This document shows positions 23,022 through 33,991 of a stretch of 64,000 nt of DNA, one piece after another (the first letter of the stretch is position 1; each line of letters begins with the position of its first letter). This DNA comes from Adiantum capillus-veneris (taxonomy: Eukaryota > Streptophyta > Polypodiopsida > Polypodiales > Pteridaceae), in contig CM043950.1 in NCBI GenBank assembly GCA_014529385.2, forward strand, positions 83,030,843 through 83,094,842. The letters run 5' to 3'. The position numbers and the translations under genes were made by a program. The notes below the pieces were generated by a model. It was given only the letters and a program-made list of their open reading frames with translations. It was not told the origin of the DNA and made no database searches.

Positions 23022-26000
23022 ATGAGTAGTGACAAGGATGTGGGACCGTCCAACCGAAACACCTATCTCTCAACGAGGGTCTTATGTCCTTGTAATCAAT
23101 GCAAGCATGCTGTGCGACGGACTAGACGTGTTTCTTTGCAGCACGTTCGTGAATTTGGCGAGTTCGATCCATCTATTATAGATCAAGTTGTTGCCAATTA
23201 TAACTGGTCGGACTCTGACGCTGGCCAACAAGCAGCAATCTTGCAACCCAATAGACGTGTTTGCAGACGCTTTGGTCAAGCAGCATATGTGAGGCCACAA
23301 GATGTAGCCTCTGACAGCTCGGAGGATGATCATGCAGAGCACATTCCCAACGAGGCAATGTTTGAGCCCGAGATTGATGAAATGATCGAGACGATCATGG
23401 ATTCAGAAAGGCTTATCTATGATGATATGAAAAGTGAAGCCGATACGCCATTGTATAATGGAGCACGTATGTCTAGATTGAAAGCACTCCTGGTTCTTCT
23501 CAACATGCAGGCAAAGTTTGGATGGAGTGACACTAGCATCACAGCGCTTTTCAGGTGATCTATTACAATTAGTTTACTTTAATAAAACTCTAAATGTATA
23601 ATGATCTGATAGATTTTTACACGACCGTATCGTATTTTTATGTTGTGTAGATTGCTTAAAGAGCACATACTACCAGCTGACAATGTGATTCCAGATTTCC
23701 GAGATAAAGCAAGAAAGATTTTGCAAAACTTGGGGATGGATTACAATTCTATCCACGCTTGTCCTAATGACTACATTCTTTTCAGAGGGGAATACATAGA
23801 CATGGAGAAGTGTCCGAAATGTGATTACGAAAGATATCGAGTAGATCTCCACGGGACAAAAATTCCACAAAAGGTTTTGCGACATTTTCCTCTGCTTCCT
23901 CGCATCAAGCATTTCTTCGAATGTAAGTCCATGGCCGCCCTAGCATTATGGCATGAGGAGAATAAATCTTCGGATGGTGTGCTACGAATTCCTGCAGATT
24001 GCGCAGCCTGGAAACATATAGATGGAACATGGTCGGATTTTGCCAGGGAAGCTCGAAATTTGCACTTAGGCCTGGCTATGGATGGCGTAAATCCATTTGG
24101 TCAAAGATCAACATCTTACAGTGTATGGCCCGTTGTCATCGTCAACTACAACATTCCCCCGTGGTTGACTACGAAGAAGGGGCACCTATGGCTAAGCTTG
24201 ATTATGCCAGGGCAATATAAAGTGGGGAATATGGATGTGTATCTTCGTCCACTATTGGAAGAGCTACAACAATTGTGGATTGGCATAGAGGTGGTGGATA
24301 TGAGCCGACACACAGGACGACGGAATGCTTTGATCAGAGGCATTCTAATGTGGACCATGCATGACTATCCCATGCACTCCTCACTCAGACACTGTAAATC
24401 TTGTTTTTTCCCATAGTTGATCTATTATCATGTGTATACATGCAGGGCTTCAAACAAGCAGATACAGAGCATGTGTCACATGTGGACCTAGATTGAATGC
24501 ACGTAGGGCGCCCTCATTGAAGAAGCAAATCTACGAAGGTCATCAAGCATATCTTCCAGAGAATCATGTGTTACATGACAGCTTTTTGGAAGAGAGCCAC
24601 CAAGGATGTCTGCACAAGCATGGTTAGAGCAGAAGGAGATGTGCGATGACGGATTGCCTCCAGGGATGAAGAGACTATCTCTACGGTACGAGTTACCATA
24701 CTGGCCCCGACTCATGATCAATCACTTGCTCGATCCAATGCACATATTCAAGAATGTGGGTAATCTACTATGGGACCATCTGACCGGCAAGAAAGATACT
24801 TTGGGAGCCAGAGTTGACCTTAGAAATGTGGATCGTATGGAGCAATATTGGCCGCAAACAACGTCTGATGGATCGATAAAACTCCCTAAAGCACCATGGA
24901 TTTTCACAGGAGCCCAAGAACGCAAAGTAAAAGAGACCATTCGATCTTTGCAGACCCCCACTGGCGTAATGCACTCGCTCCGAACGTGTTTTACTAAAGA
25001 AGGAAAGCTTACCGGTTTGAAGTCACACAATTGGCATAAAATGTGTCAGGTACGTTCATAGTGGACTTCAATATCATTGCATAAAATGTGGACTTTAATA
25101 TCATTGCTGCACATACTTTACAGTTTATTTTACCGGTTGCCATTGTGGGATGTTTGTCTCTCGACATCCGTAACACAATCTACAAACTTGCAAAGCTGGT
25201 GCAATGGATCTCACAAAAGGAGATCAACGTAGACTCCATACCATTCGCCAAACTAAATGCTACGGAGCTTGTGTGCATGTTTGAGAAACATTTTCCTACT
25301 ACCATTCTAACCATTCAGGTGCATCTTCTTGTTCACATAGTTGATGAGGTGGAAATAGCTGGCACAGTTCATTCCAGATGGATGTTCTTCTTAGAACGTT
25401 TCATGAAAACGCTTAAGGGATATGTGCGTCAAAAGGCACGTCCGGAGGGTAGCATGGCAGAAGGTTGGTTGATATCAGAGTCCCTAGTGTACATTGGAGA
25501 GTGGCTAGACGGATTTGATAAAGCCCGAGACACGCTATGGAGAACCATAGATGATGAGCGCATATCTGGGATTGTCATGTGCAATCTCGGTGTTGAGAAG
25601 AAGATGACGAAAGATCTAGAGGCTAAAATCAACCGATTTTGCATGCTTCACAATCCAGTGATGCAAAAGTGGATTTCACAATATGAGGATGCAAAGCAAG
25701 AGCGACAAAGGGCACGAATCGAGTGGAGACGGGGAAGACGACAACCGATGCACTATCCAACGGTTCTGGAGAGCCTACCAACCTTCATGAGCTTAAGATG
25801 GTTGCACAACCAATTGAAAAGCGCACAACAATGCAGTGGCAAAGTGACTGAGGAAGAGTGGGAGTACTCTCGGGTTGTGCAACCAAGGTAAGTTTGCAAT
25901 GTACGACTAGCAAGTGACTTTATTTATAAACGTTTGAACGGCCACTCATAATCTTTGTTCGTTGTAGTATAAGTCATACACAGCAGCATGGTGTAAAGGT

Positions 26001-26720
26001 CGACATTTTAGGGTGGAACGAATTGACAAAAAGCGTTTTACTCAAGATTGTGGAATCATGGCAAAATTTGAACAGTCTAGTCGACGACGTTCCTCTGATG
26101 CAGATCGTGTGGTGGCGGAACTCACTTACTTCGGCACGCTGCAAGAGATTTTGAGGATCGATTACAGAGGATTTTTTGTCGGCTTGTTCGACGTGCAATG
26201 GTTCAAGATAATCATGGAGGGTCGCAACGCTACTGTGCGTAGAGGAGAGTCTGGTTTTCTTGAGGTGGATTCTACTAAGAAATGAACTGACCTCAGAGAC
26301 ACTTTCGTACTACCCGAGCATTGTGAACAAGTAAGTATGTAAATAGTTAACATCCCCCTTTTACAAGTTATGTGCTTGAAAGCTCTCATGTAAGTTATGT
26401 GGCTCTGGCATGTAATATTTCATCCTACAAAGTCTACATCAAACTGGTGGTACGTCATAGAGGTAGCCCCTCGTAGTGCAAGGACGTATGAAGGCTACCA
26501 TGTGCCAATCACAACGGCATCAATGGAGGAGATCAGAGAAGATGCTCAATCAGAAGCCGCTGCGGTGGTGCCAGACGAGCATCAAGATGCTACTACTCTA
26601 TATGGGGTGCATGCAGAGGAGCTACAAAATGAAACAAAGGATATGTGTTTAAACGGAGAGCTCTATATAGATATAGAAAGTTATGCTGATTTATGCGAGG
26701 ATGAGAGAGAGATCTCTTAA
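23022..26720 (+). pseudogene. CACTA TNP2-type transposase gene (near-complete, lightly damaged)
   Basis: Predicted exons: 23022-23554, 23651-24393, 24446-25049, 25124-25887, 25970-26330 and about 26395-26720, with GT..AG introns that join in phase. The N-terminal part has a CPCNQCKH zinc-like motif (transposase-associated domain). Exons 2-3 carry the tnp2 domain (HACPNDYILFRGEY, CPKCDYERY, WPVVIVNYNIPPW, HDYPMHSS, ACVTCGPRLN). Exons 3-4 have NHLLDPMHIFKNV, HNWHKMCQ, LPVAIVGCL and HSRWMFFLERFMKTLKGYV (DUF4218 region). Exons 5-6 match DUF4216 (YTAAWCKGRHFRVER). It would cut and paste the element by binding its termini. Lesions: a one-base frame change near 24600 (GCLHKHG versus PPRMSAQAW) and an in-frame TGA at 26283. 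The promoter was not identified. Confidence 0.85.
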
Positions 26721-26992
26721 AGCCACAAATATTGTATTTGAACAATTTTGCTCCGCGTTGTAAAAGCTCTGGCTCTCTAAGTACCTTCCATGGTGTATAA
26801 CGCTCTTTTCTACTCGCGCTCACATCTTTTGATTGAAAATTCTGAGTTTTCGACTTGCCTCTTCTATCACTCAATTCATTGCGTCATTGTATTTATATGC
26901 GTCATTATGTCATTGTATTTAATGGTCTTTGCGTCATTGTCTACTCTATTCATTCAATATTAAGTTTAAATATTCGTGTGTTTAATGCAGGT

Positions 26993-28302
26993 ATGGATGA
27001 TGAGGAGTTTCTTTCTTCTTTGTCACCGTAGCAGAGACAGTGGTACGTGGAGCGTCATCGCTCTGGCGCATCATCGCGCATTCCTACTCCATCCGCATCT
27101 CCCTCTCTTTCGGAGCATTCGGCGCGCTCCGAAGCTTCGGCGTCCACGAGACGAGCTTCACACTCGTTTAGACACCGACGCTCTAGTGGTGGCGGTGGCG
27201 GTTGTTGTGGGGATTCCGCCACCGATGCCTCCACACCGCCTCATGTTCGACGAAGCTCTTTACCCTCCCCTTCTTTGCCCGCCCCCACACCCGCCACAAC
27301 ATCGCCATCTACACCACGTTTTGCACGACTGACTCTTCCTAGTAGCTACACACCTCTACCTACTCCGCCAGGAGCCACCCCACTCGACACTCCTCGCTTC
27401 GGGGCCCAGACGCCGGTGGAGACACCTGACGTCCGTACCCCCATCGACACGCTGCCAGAGACCCCTGCCGGGACACCCAGGTTCACGCGTCACCGGCTAG
27501 AGGGCTTGCCTTACTCCGTCGACTTCAGTGGCGGCATCATCATGGATGATGACGGCAAGAAGGTGATCTCGCGCATGCGTGGTCTTTGCTCTCAGCTGTT
27601 TAGACACTACATACTAAACAAATGGAGTGAAGTACCAAGTGATTTAAAAAATAGAGTCACCAGCATACTTCATGATGAGTTTCCCATTCCAACACGGGAT
27701 CAGCACTTCAATGAAGACCTGATGAAGATTCGAATGTGCGAATACTGCAAACACAAGCGTTCCGAAGTGCAAAAAGCAATCAAGAATGGGTGGAACAGGC
27801 CAGATTGGCTGGCCAAAGAAGATTGGAAGAATGCGAAGAAAGCAGCGCGCGAGAATCCCGACAAGTGGAAGTAACAAAAGGATGCAGCCAGAGCGCGAGT
27901 AGAGGCAGGAAGCTCGCACCACTTGGGGAGCGGTGGATGGGCATCATTTGAGGCCGATTTTGTAAGTGTTTTCGCATTGCTCTTTATGTTCGATAGTTTA
28001 GGGTTTATGAGTTTTTTAATTCTAACATAATGAAATCTTTGTATGTTTTGACAGTGGTCGATGACAGGACGTGATCCCACACCGTACGAGCGCGAGTACG
28101 CAGGCAAGAAGGGCTTAAATGCCCTGATGGACATTCTCAGTTCTCGCGGAGGCATGGTTAGTATTAGGGTTTACTCTTTTCTATTTTTTGTATTGTTTTA
28201 TAAATGTCGTTATATGTTTATACTTACTGAAAGCTGTCTTATTGTCTTTTTTTGCAGAATCCGACAGATACGCCGCTTGGACGCGATGAGACGTCTGACT
28301 AG
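26993..28302 (+). pseudogene. Second CACTA gene, Ptta/En/Spm (transposase_24-like) protein
   Basis: Predicted exons: 26993-27960 or so, 28055-28156 and 28258-28302 (stop TAG 28300). ATG 26993 gives MDDEEFLSSLSP, then an in-frame TAG (27029), then QRQWYVERHRSGASS. Residues of about 20-160 are Ser/Pro/Thr-rich with repeated TP(x)DTPRF-like units. The folded part is RGLCSQLFRHYILNKWSEVP, RMCEYCKHKRSEVQKA and a later HHLGSGGWASFEADF. This layout matches plant Ptta/En/Spm accessory proteins that bind subterminal repeats. A TAA at 27872 interrupts the frame before QKDAARARVE. GC content is clearly higher in the 5' exon than in the surroundings. Confidence 0.7.
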
Positions 28303-28649
28303 ACGACGTCAGTTTAGCCGTAGCTAGATAGCATTAGTTTAGGGTTTCTCATAGCTTATGTATCATGAGACGGATTTTATACGTCTTTTTGAACCATGTA
28401 TATTATTACATTTGTCACCGCAGTTCCTTTTGCCAATCAATTCTTTATGCCTATGATGTTGTACAATTGTCATTATTACATTTGCCAATCAATTCATTTT
28501 GCCTATGATGTGTACAATTGTCAATTTTGCAAACAATGCGTCTTGTGGGTGACTATTTTGGGTCTATTATCTACCCTTGCACTTATTTTAAAAAGTGAAT
28601 CAAGTACAATATGGTTGATGGGTGAATGCCCTGCCACCAAAAAAAAATT

Positions 28650-28877
28650 CTCTCGGGCGTCACTATAACCGTCGCTATTTATGGCTCTGTAGCGTCGCTA
28701 TGAGCGTCGCTATAGTCTTCTGTGTAAACGTCGCTATAACCGTCGCTATGAGCGTCGCTATATAGAGACGCTCATAGGGACGCTCGTAGCGACGGTTTTA
28801 GCGACACTGAAGGTTATAAAAACCCAGTGTATTTCCGTCGCTAACAGCGTCACAAGAGCACACAACCTCTTGTAGTG
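28650..28877. repeat. CACTA 3' subterminal repeat region
   Basis: At least ten copies of CGTCGCTAT or its complement, several in head-to-head pairs (for example GCTATGAGCGTCGCTATA), lead to the terminal CTTGTAGTG. It mirrors the 5' region and is where transposition proteins are expected to bind. Confidence 0.85.
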
Positions 28878-28880
28878 ACT

Positions 28881-30980
28881 CTTTAAGTCCTCAAGGGAGA
28901 AGAGTCCCCATTTGTCTCAGGATTCTGAATCCAAAGGTAAATGCAAGGGCATAGAGAAGGACATAGGCAATGGGGAGCTTGAAAATGACAGTACAAACAA
29001 TGATTCCACCCAACAAATCGGCATGGCACACATGGGCATGGTCATAGTGTCCTTAGTTCTAGATTTCTAGCCTAGTGGTGGTTGCCGCAACAAGCTTTAT
29101 CCATAGAGAGGTAAGGAAGTGGCAAGGAGGGGAAAATGAAGCCCCCAATACTTGATTTGGACAGGTGTGTTACATGCTTTTGTCTTGGGGTAAGAGTTTT
29201 GTCTTTGTCATCTCAAAAAGGTGGAAATGTGGCTGATCAAGAAGAGCAACAAGGGATGTGCTTTGATCCAAATACAATGAAAATCTTTTAAAATTTTACA
29301 CTTTTTATGCAATATCAGTAAGCTACGTGTAGAACAAAAGTTTCTACCACATATCTTTACATTCCATAATTGCAAAATGGATCAATTAAAAGGGAAAAAT
29401 GTCTCTTGAGCGCATGCAAAATTATGATAAGGAAATGGAGATAAACAAGGTACCTATAGCTGACATGTTAGCTAGTTCCAAGCTTGTTGTGGTTGCAAAA
29501 ACTAGAGTACATGTAAGGGAGATAAGGAGGGACTGTGAAGGAGATTTGAAAGAATTCTAATTTTCAAAAGCATTAAAGAAAGAGTACTTCATGGAGTATC
29601 CATGTTACAAAGGGAACACTTTTTGAATGTGTTGCTCATCCCAAAGAAGGGATCTCTTCAATGCAACTACTATGGGAGTTCAAGTGGCGATATAATCAAT
29701 TTTCAGCAATAGAATAGCATATCTTGGATGTTGAGAAGATTGATTTTTTTTAATGTCTATAAGTAAAGACCTTCAAGAGAAGGTGGAGCTACTTCTAAAA
29801 GATAAGGACACAAAACGTTTAAGAAGAAAGCAACAAACTTTTTTTTTTTTTTTTTTTGGCTAAAGACCGTCTAAAAAGAAAGCAACACAAAATTCCACTA
29901 TTCATGAAGGTAGAGGCTTGGTTTGGGAGTATTCCACAAGCCTCATATATCAACTAGTGTAGACATAAGGGCCAGCTTGTTTGAAGAACAATTGAAAGTT
30001 GCATTCTCCAAGGTGTATCTAGGTATAGAGGTTGATGGGCCATCCATGGTCACTTCTTCTTTGTGTCACGAGCTTTTGTATAGAAAACCCATGAATAAAA
30101 AAAAGATGGCATATCTTGTCTTTTTGATTGAAAGACTATTGTAAGGACATGGGTCTTATGGAAAAAGCTATTGGCACGGTCGAACAGTGTGTACTTTAGG
30201 AGAAGGCTATAAGATAGCACGGTTGAGTGGAAATTATCGCACGCATTACCCCCACCCTTTCATTAATATCCGAGCTATTTTTGGGGAAGGGAAAAAGCGG
30301 GTTGCATGTGTATGCGATGCGTTGCTTCTCTCCCACGTTCCACAGATAGCGACGTCTTCGCTGTGCAGCGAAGAGAAGATAGACACAATTTCCTATGCAC
30401 AATGCGTGAAGGCATACATCGACAGCCGACCGCGGGCGATGAAGGTGGGTGAGCAAGGCAAACTTGACCGACAACCCTACGGCACCGAGGCTTCGAGGCT
30501 TTCTTTGGCACCATTGGCTGCACGCGTAGGAAGGCTCGCTTAACCCTTGTATGAAGGAGGGTTGAACCTATCTCATGAGGGTAAGAGGCCAACACTTTAC
30601 TATCAAGCTATTGACCCTTATTGTGTATAACAAGGAAAGATAGCATACTTGCGTTAAAAAGAAATCTAGAAGGAAAGGTAAAGCTTCAAACTCCAAGGAA
30701 GTAATTTCACCCTTCCTTTTCACTTCTTGGAGGAAGTTAAGTTTTCTTCCAAAAATTCTTTTTTCCTCAAGGAGGTAGCTTCAAAGTGAACAAAAGCCTT
30801 CATAAAAACGACAAGTTTTTGTGAAGAATCAATAAAGGTGTTCTTACGATGAACGACACGTAAAGCGCTACAATTCTCGCAAGGCGAGGTTTGCATGCAA
30901 TGAAATCGCGGAGCATAAAAAACACCGACTTAAATTTCACAAGGTACAAGTTGACGTTTTTTTTTTCTCGCTTTACATTA
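28881..30980. other. Unassigned stretch
   Basis: No recognisable gene. A 19-base T run lies at 29839-29857. 30290-30550 is a locally GC-rich island with frames in both directions and no recognised motif. 30600-30980 may include the leader or LTR remains of the gag element that starts at 30991, but no repeat partner was found. Confidence 0.4.
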
Positions 30981-30990
30981 GTGTGTGTTT

Positions 30991-32150
30991 ACCATGGACA
31001 ATGAGGATATCCCACCTACACACACTTTTGATTTTGACCACGTAGATCAAAATCAGGGCACCACGGGTACTGCTGACACTAATATGCATGACGATGATGA
31101 TCTAGGAGGTCATGGCCTTGTAAGTATAGCTGCCTTCAAGACTTTGGAAAATCGCCAAAGCATACTTGAATGCAACCTCTCTGCACTCAATACAAATGTT
31201 ACAAATCTTACGGAACTACTTGTGAATTTTATGAATTCATAAACGGCTCAAGGAGCCACAAGTGGCACGGTTCAAGGGAACCAAGCTCGCACAACTCAAG
31301 GAGTCCAAGAGACAAGTACTTCAGAAGATGCAGAAGGTAGCAATGCATTACTTAAGAATATCACCATTCTCAAGTTTCACGGGGAAGAGTGTGATGGCAA
31401 CAAGGATGCGATCAATACTTTCTTACACAAATGGAGTAATACTGATAGATTGGGACACACCCCGGATATAAAGACGATTGTGGAAACAAGTCTATCTCTT
31501 AAAGGCAAAGCTTTAAGTGGTGGATGGCATTTCTAATAGATGCTCATCCTTCGTCTTGGACTACGTGTCAAGCTTCTTTCTCCAAAGAGTTTTTGGACTC
31601 CAATGAAGAAGATAAGAATTGGTTAGCATGGGATGCATGCTGCATGTTTGGCCTCTCTCTCACATGGGACCTTTCGAAGTATCGAGAAATCATACTAAAC
31701 TAAAAGTTCTAGATGAATTCCAAAAGATACGGGTTTTAATAGGGGTCTTGACAAAAACTATCGTCTTCATGTTAAGACCCAACATCTAAAAACTTTGAAA
31801 GAAGCCATCAGTCATGCCCAAAGATATGATGATGACCAAGAGAGGAAAGAAAATGTTCCCTACTCTAATAATAGTTTTGCTAAGAGCAATGTGGCTAAGA
31901 GCCAATGGAGAGGTAGATCTCCCACACGTTCCAAGAGGAATAAGAGACAATCTACCTCTCCACAGCCACAAGAGGCTAAGAAGCCTAAGCAACCACGAGA
32001 TACTCCACGTGGGTCTCTCAACAGTGCTAATTTTGAGCGTGCAAAGAAACACAATTTGTGTTTTAAATGTCTTTCGAACCAACATAACAAGAAAGATTGT
32101 CCTCTTTTGCAAGGCAAAGAAAAGGCCATGCACACGGTACAATGCCGAGC
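30991..32150 (+). pseudogene. Gypsy-type gag relic
   Basis: Begins MDNEDIPPTHTFDFDHVD (ATG about 30991). A stop at 31240 is followed by in-frame Gln/Thr-rich linker and the gag core LKNITILKFHGEECDG (about 31345), then ALSWWMAFLIDAHPSSW-like sequence across a frame change near 31520. The zinc knuckle is intact, LCFKCLSNQHNKKDCP (CX2CX4HX4C, about 32057-32104), preceded by a basic RGRSPTRSKRNKRQS stretch (about 31910). No protease or polymerase follows. The sequence switches to copia-family DNA at about 32150. Confidence 0.7.
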
Positions 32151-32505
32151 AACTTATTTTTGTAGGCAAAGTCATTTCTGATAGTTCCCTTGTGTAGAGT
32201 GTTCTTGATGATTTGTTAGATTCTTATTAGACTTTTGCTAGTACTTCACGAGTTATGACCCAAGGAAATCTTGAAGTTGTCAAATTTGATGCATTATGCA
32301 TGTTGCTATTGCAAGAGCACTTTCCAAAAAAACAGGGCTAAACAACGTGCAATTGAATAGGCCTTTATTTCTGTTGAAAAAAAAGAGAGGTAGCCTTAAT
32401 GCACCCACTTCTCATGGTTCTTCTACGAGTGGAAAGGCACAATTTCCTAATGCTTGTCTTGGTAGCACTTCGTCTGGAAATTATGGTGACATAGTTCGAA
32501 AGGCC
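32150..32505 (+). mobile_element. Copia family gag fragment (orphan copy)
   Basis: GGCAAAGTCATTTCTGATAG through ATGACCCAAGGAAATCTTGA and on to TAATGCTTGTCTTGGTAGCA matches copy B at about 44376-44700 base for base with scattered differences. It encodes the end of the gag domain and the Ser-rich stretch before the zinc knuckle. It has no LTR and is fused directly behind the gypsy gag. Confidence 0.8.
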
Positions 32506-33960
32506 TTGGCATTTCTAGTATTGATGTTGCATAAAACTATAAGAATACTAACAAAAATGGCCAAATGTTCGGTACAATTGCATCTCCAATAAATTGAATA
32601 GCAACTACCTTCATCATGACTTTGAACAACCATTTGGCAAAACTTGACGGTGCTAGGTAGTGATGTGTCTTCTCATGAAGCACTTCAAAATGCTTGTGCT
32701 AAAATGTTGATGAACATCTCAACCATTATCTTCTCACTATGTTATTGTGTGAAGTATTTCCAAATGCTTTGCAAAAAAACTCAATGAAAAAGTGCTAAAT
32801 GTGATTGTATAAAGCATTATGGTTTGTAGCTAATCCCATGATTGCCTCTTCTATCATAAAGAAAGGACTTGTAGAGGATTGGCCATCATCTTTTTGGTCT
32901 TTTTTTGTGTTTTTCTATATGAATTAATTATAATGTCCAAAATCTACCCGGAGTTTTTTATTTAGTATACCATGCCAAGTAACCTCTCTCCACATGGGCT
33001 CTCACTAAGCCATACCAAAAAGAATCATTGAATTTTGGTCTGAAAGCCCAATTGAGCTCAAGAGGCAGAAGATAGGATGCCAACTCTCTCCTCATCAAAC
33101 CATTATACAAAGAATTTCCAAAAGTGTTTGAAAGCCCATTTGAGCTTTATAAAAACAATGTACTATGCACAAAATGCACATGCACGGAAAACCAAATGCA
33201 CTAAAATTTGTATCTATAGCACGTACATTTTTTTAAGGGAGGAAGTGAAAATTTTGGTAGGATTATGGAAACAAAACATCTCTAGGAACATAAAAATGTG
33301 CTCATTTTTTTATATCTCTCTTTATTTGCTCACTTTTTATCCCTTGCTCGCTTTTTATTGCTCGTTAAATGATATCACCCCTTGTATTGTATCTCACAAG
33401 AGGATACTATAATCTATTCCAACATACCCACTGGTCTCTCAACATATCCATATGCGAGTTGTAGTTTCATTCTTGTTTTCTTGAGAGCTGGTCTCTCCCA
33501 TTTCTCCCATAACTCTTTGGTGGAAATGGACACTCCAACACCGCTCTCGAGTATAGCAATTGTTTTTAGCCTTTTGTGTTCCATGTTCAAGGTGGCATTC
33601 CCTTCTTCCCCTTCTCAATAATTACCCACCTTGTTTACAGGTAGTGGTTTTACCTTTGGTCTGTTTTGTGTCATTTTACCCAATTAGTCATCTAAGGGAA
33701 TGTCTTGAAGAGGAATTTTCAGCCCCATTTTCTCTAAGTTTTTGCCCACTTCTCCCCATAGATATGGTTTAATCTTTAAAAACTATGAGAGAGTTATTGT
33801 GCATTGTATAGGATTTGAAATTAGTTTGTGTAGGCTTTTAGTGTCCATTATAATTCTTGGAATTGGCTTCCATTGAGAAAGCACTACCTTGATCTTTGAT
33901 TTCATTTAATACTATCCTATGAAAGATGACAGGTTTACGATTTGCAGATGCTTTTTTTTG
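32506..33960. other. Gene-free stretch
   Basis: Only short frames in all directions, with A/T-rich mixed sequence. It may include the 3' side of the minus-strand gag element that follows. No feature is supported. Confidence 0.4.
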
Positions 33961-33991
33961 CACTACCATATAGAGATTATACATCTCCACA

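Larger units (their letters stand above)
20905..28877 (+). mobile_element. Complete-ended CACTA (En/Spm) DNA transposon
   Basis: The ends are CACTACAAGACG (20905) and CCTCTTGTAGTG (ending 28877). The flanking trinucleotide ACT occurs on both sides (20902-20904 and 28878-28880), the usual 3-bp CACTA target duplication. Subterminal regions carry many copies of a GAGCGTCGCTAT-type motif in both orientations (20930-21030 and 28650-28850). The interior holds a TNP2 transposase gene, a second Ptta/En/Spm-type gene and a captured HIPP fragment. At 7,973 bp its size is ordinary for an autonomous CACTA element, but the transposase genes have lesions. Confidence 0.93.

Noticed and set aside
30187-30595. 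GC-rich frames of about 90-118 residues on both strands
   Set aside because: Overlapping frames in opposite strands with no motif; GC-rich sequence tends to stay open by chance.
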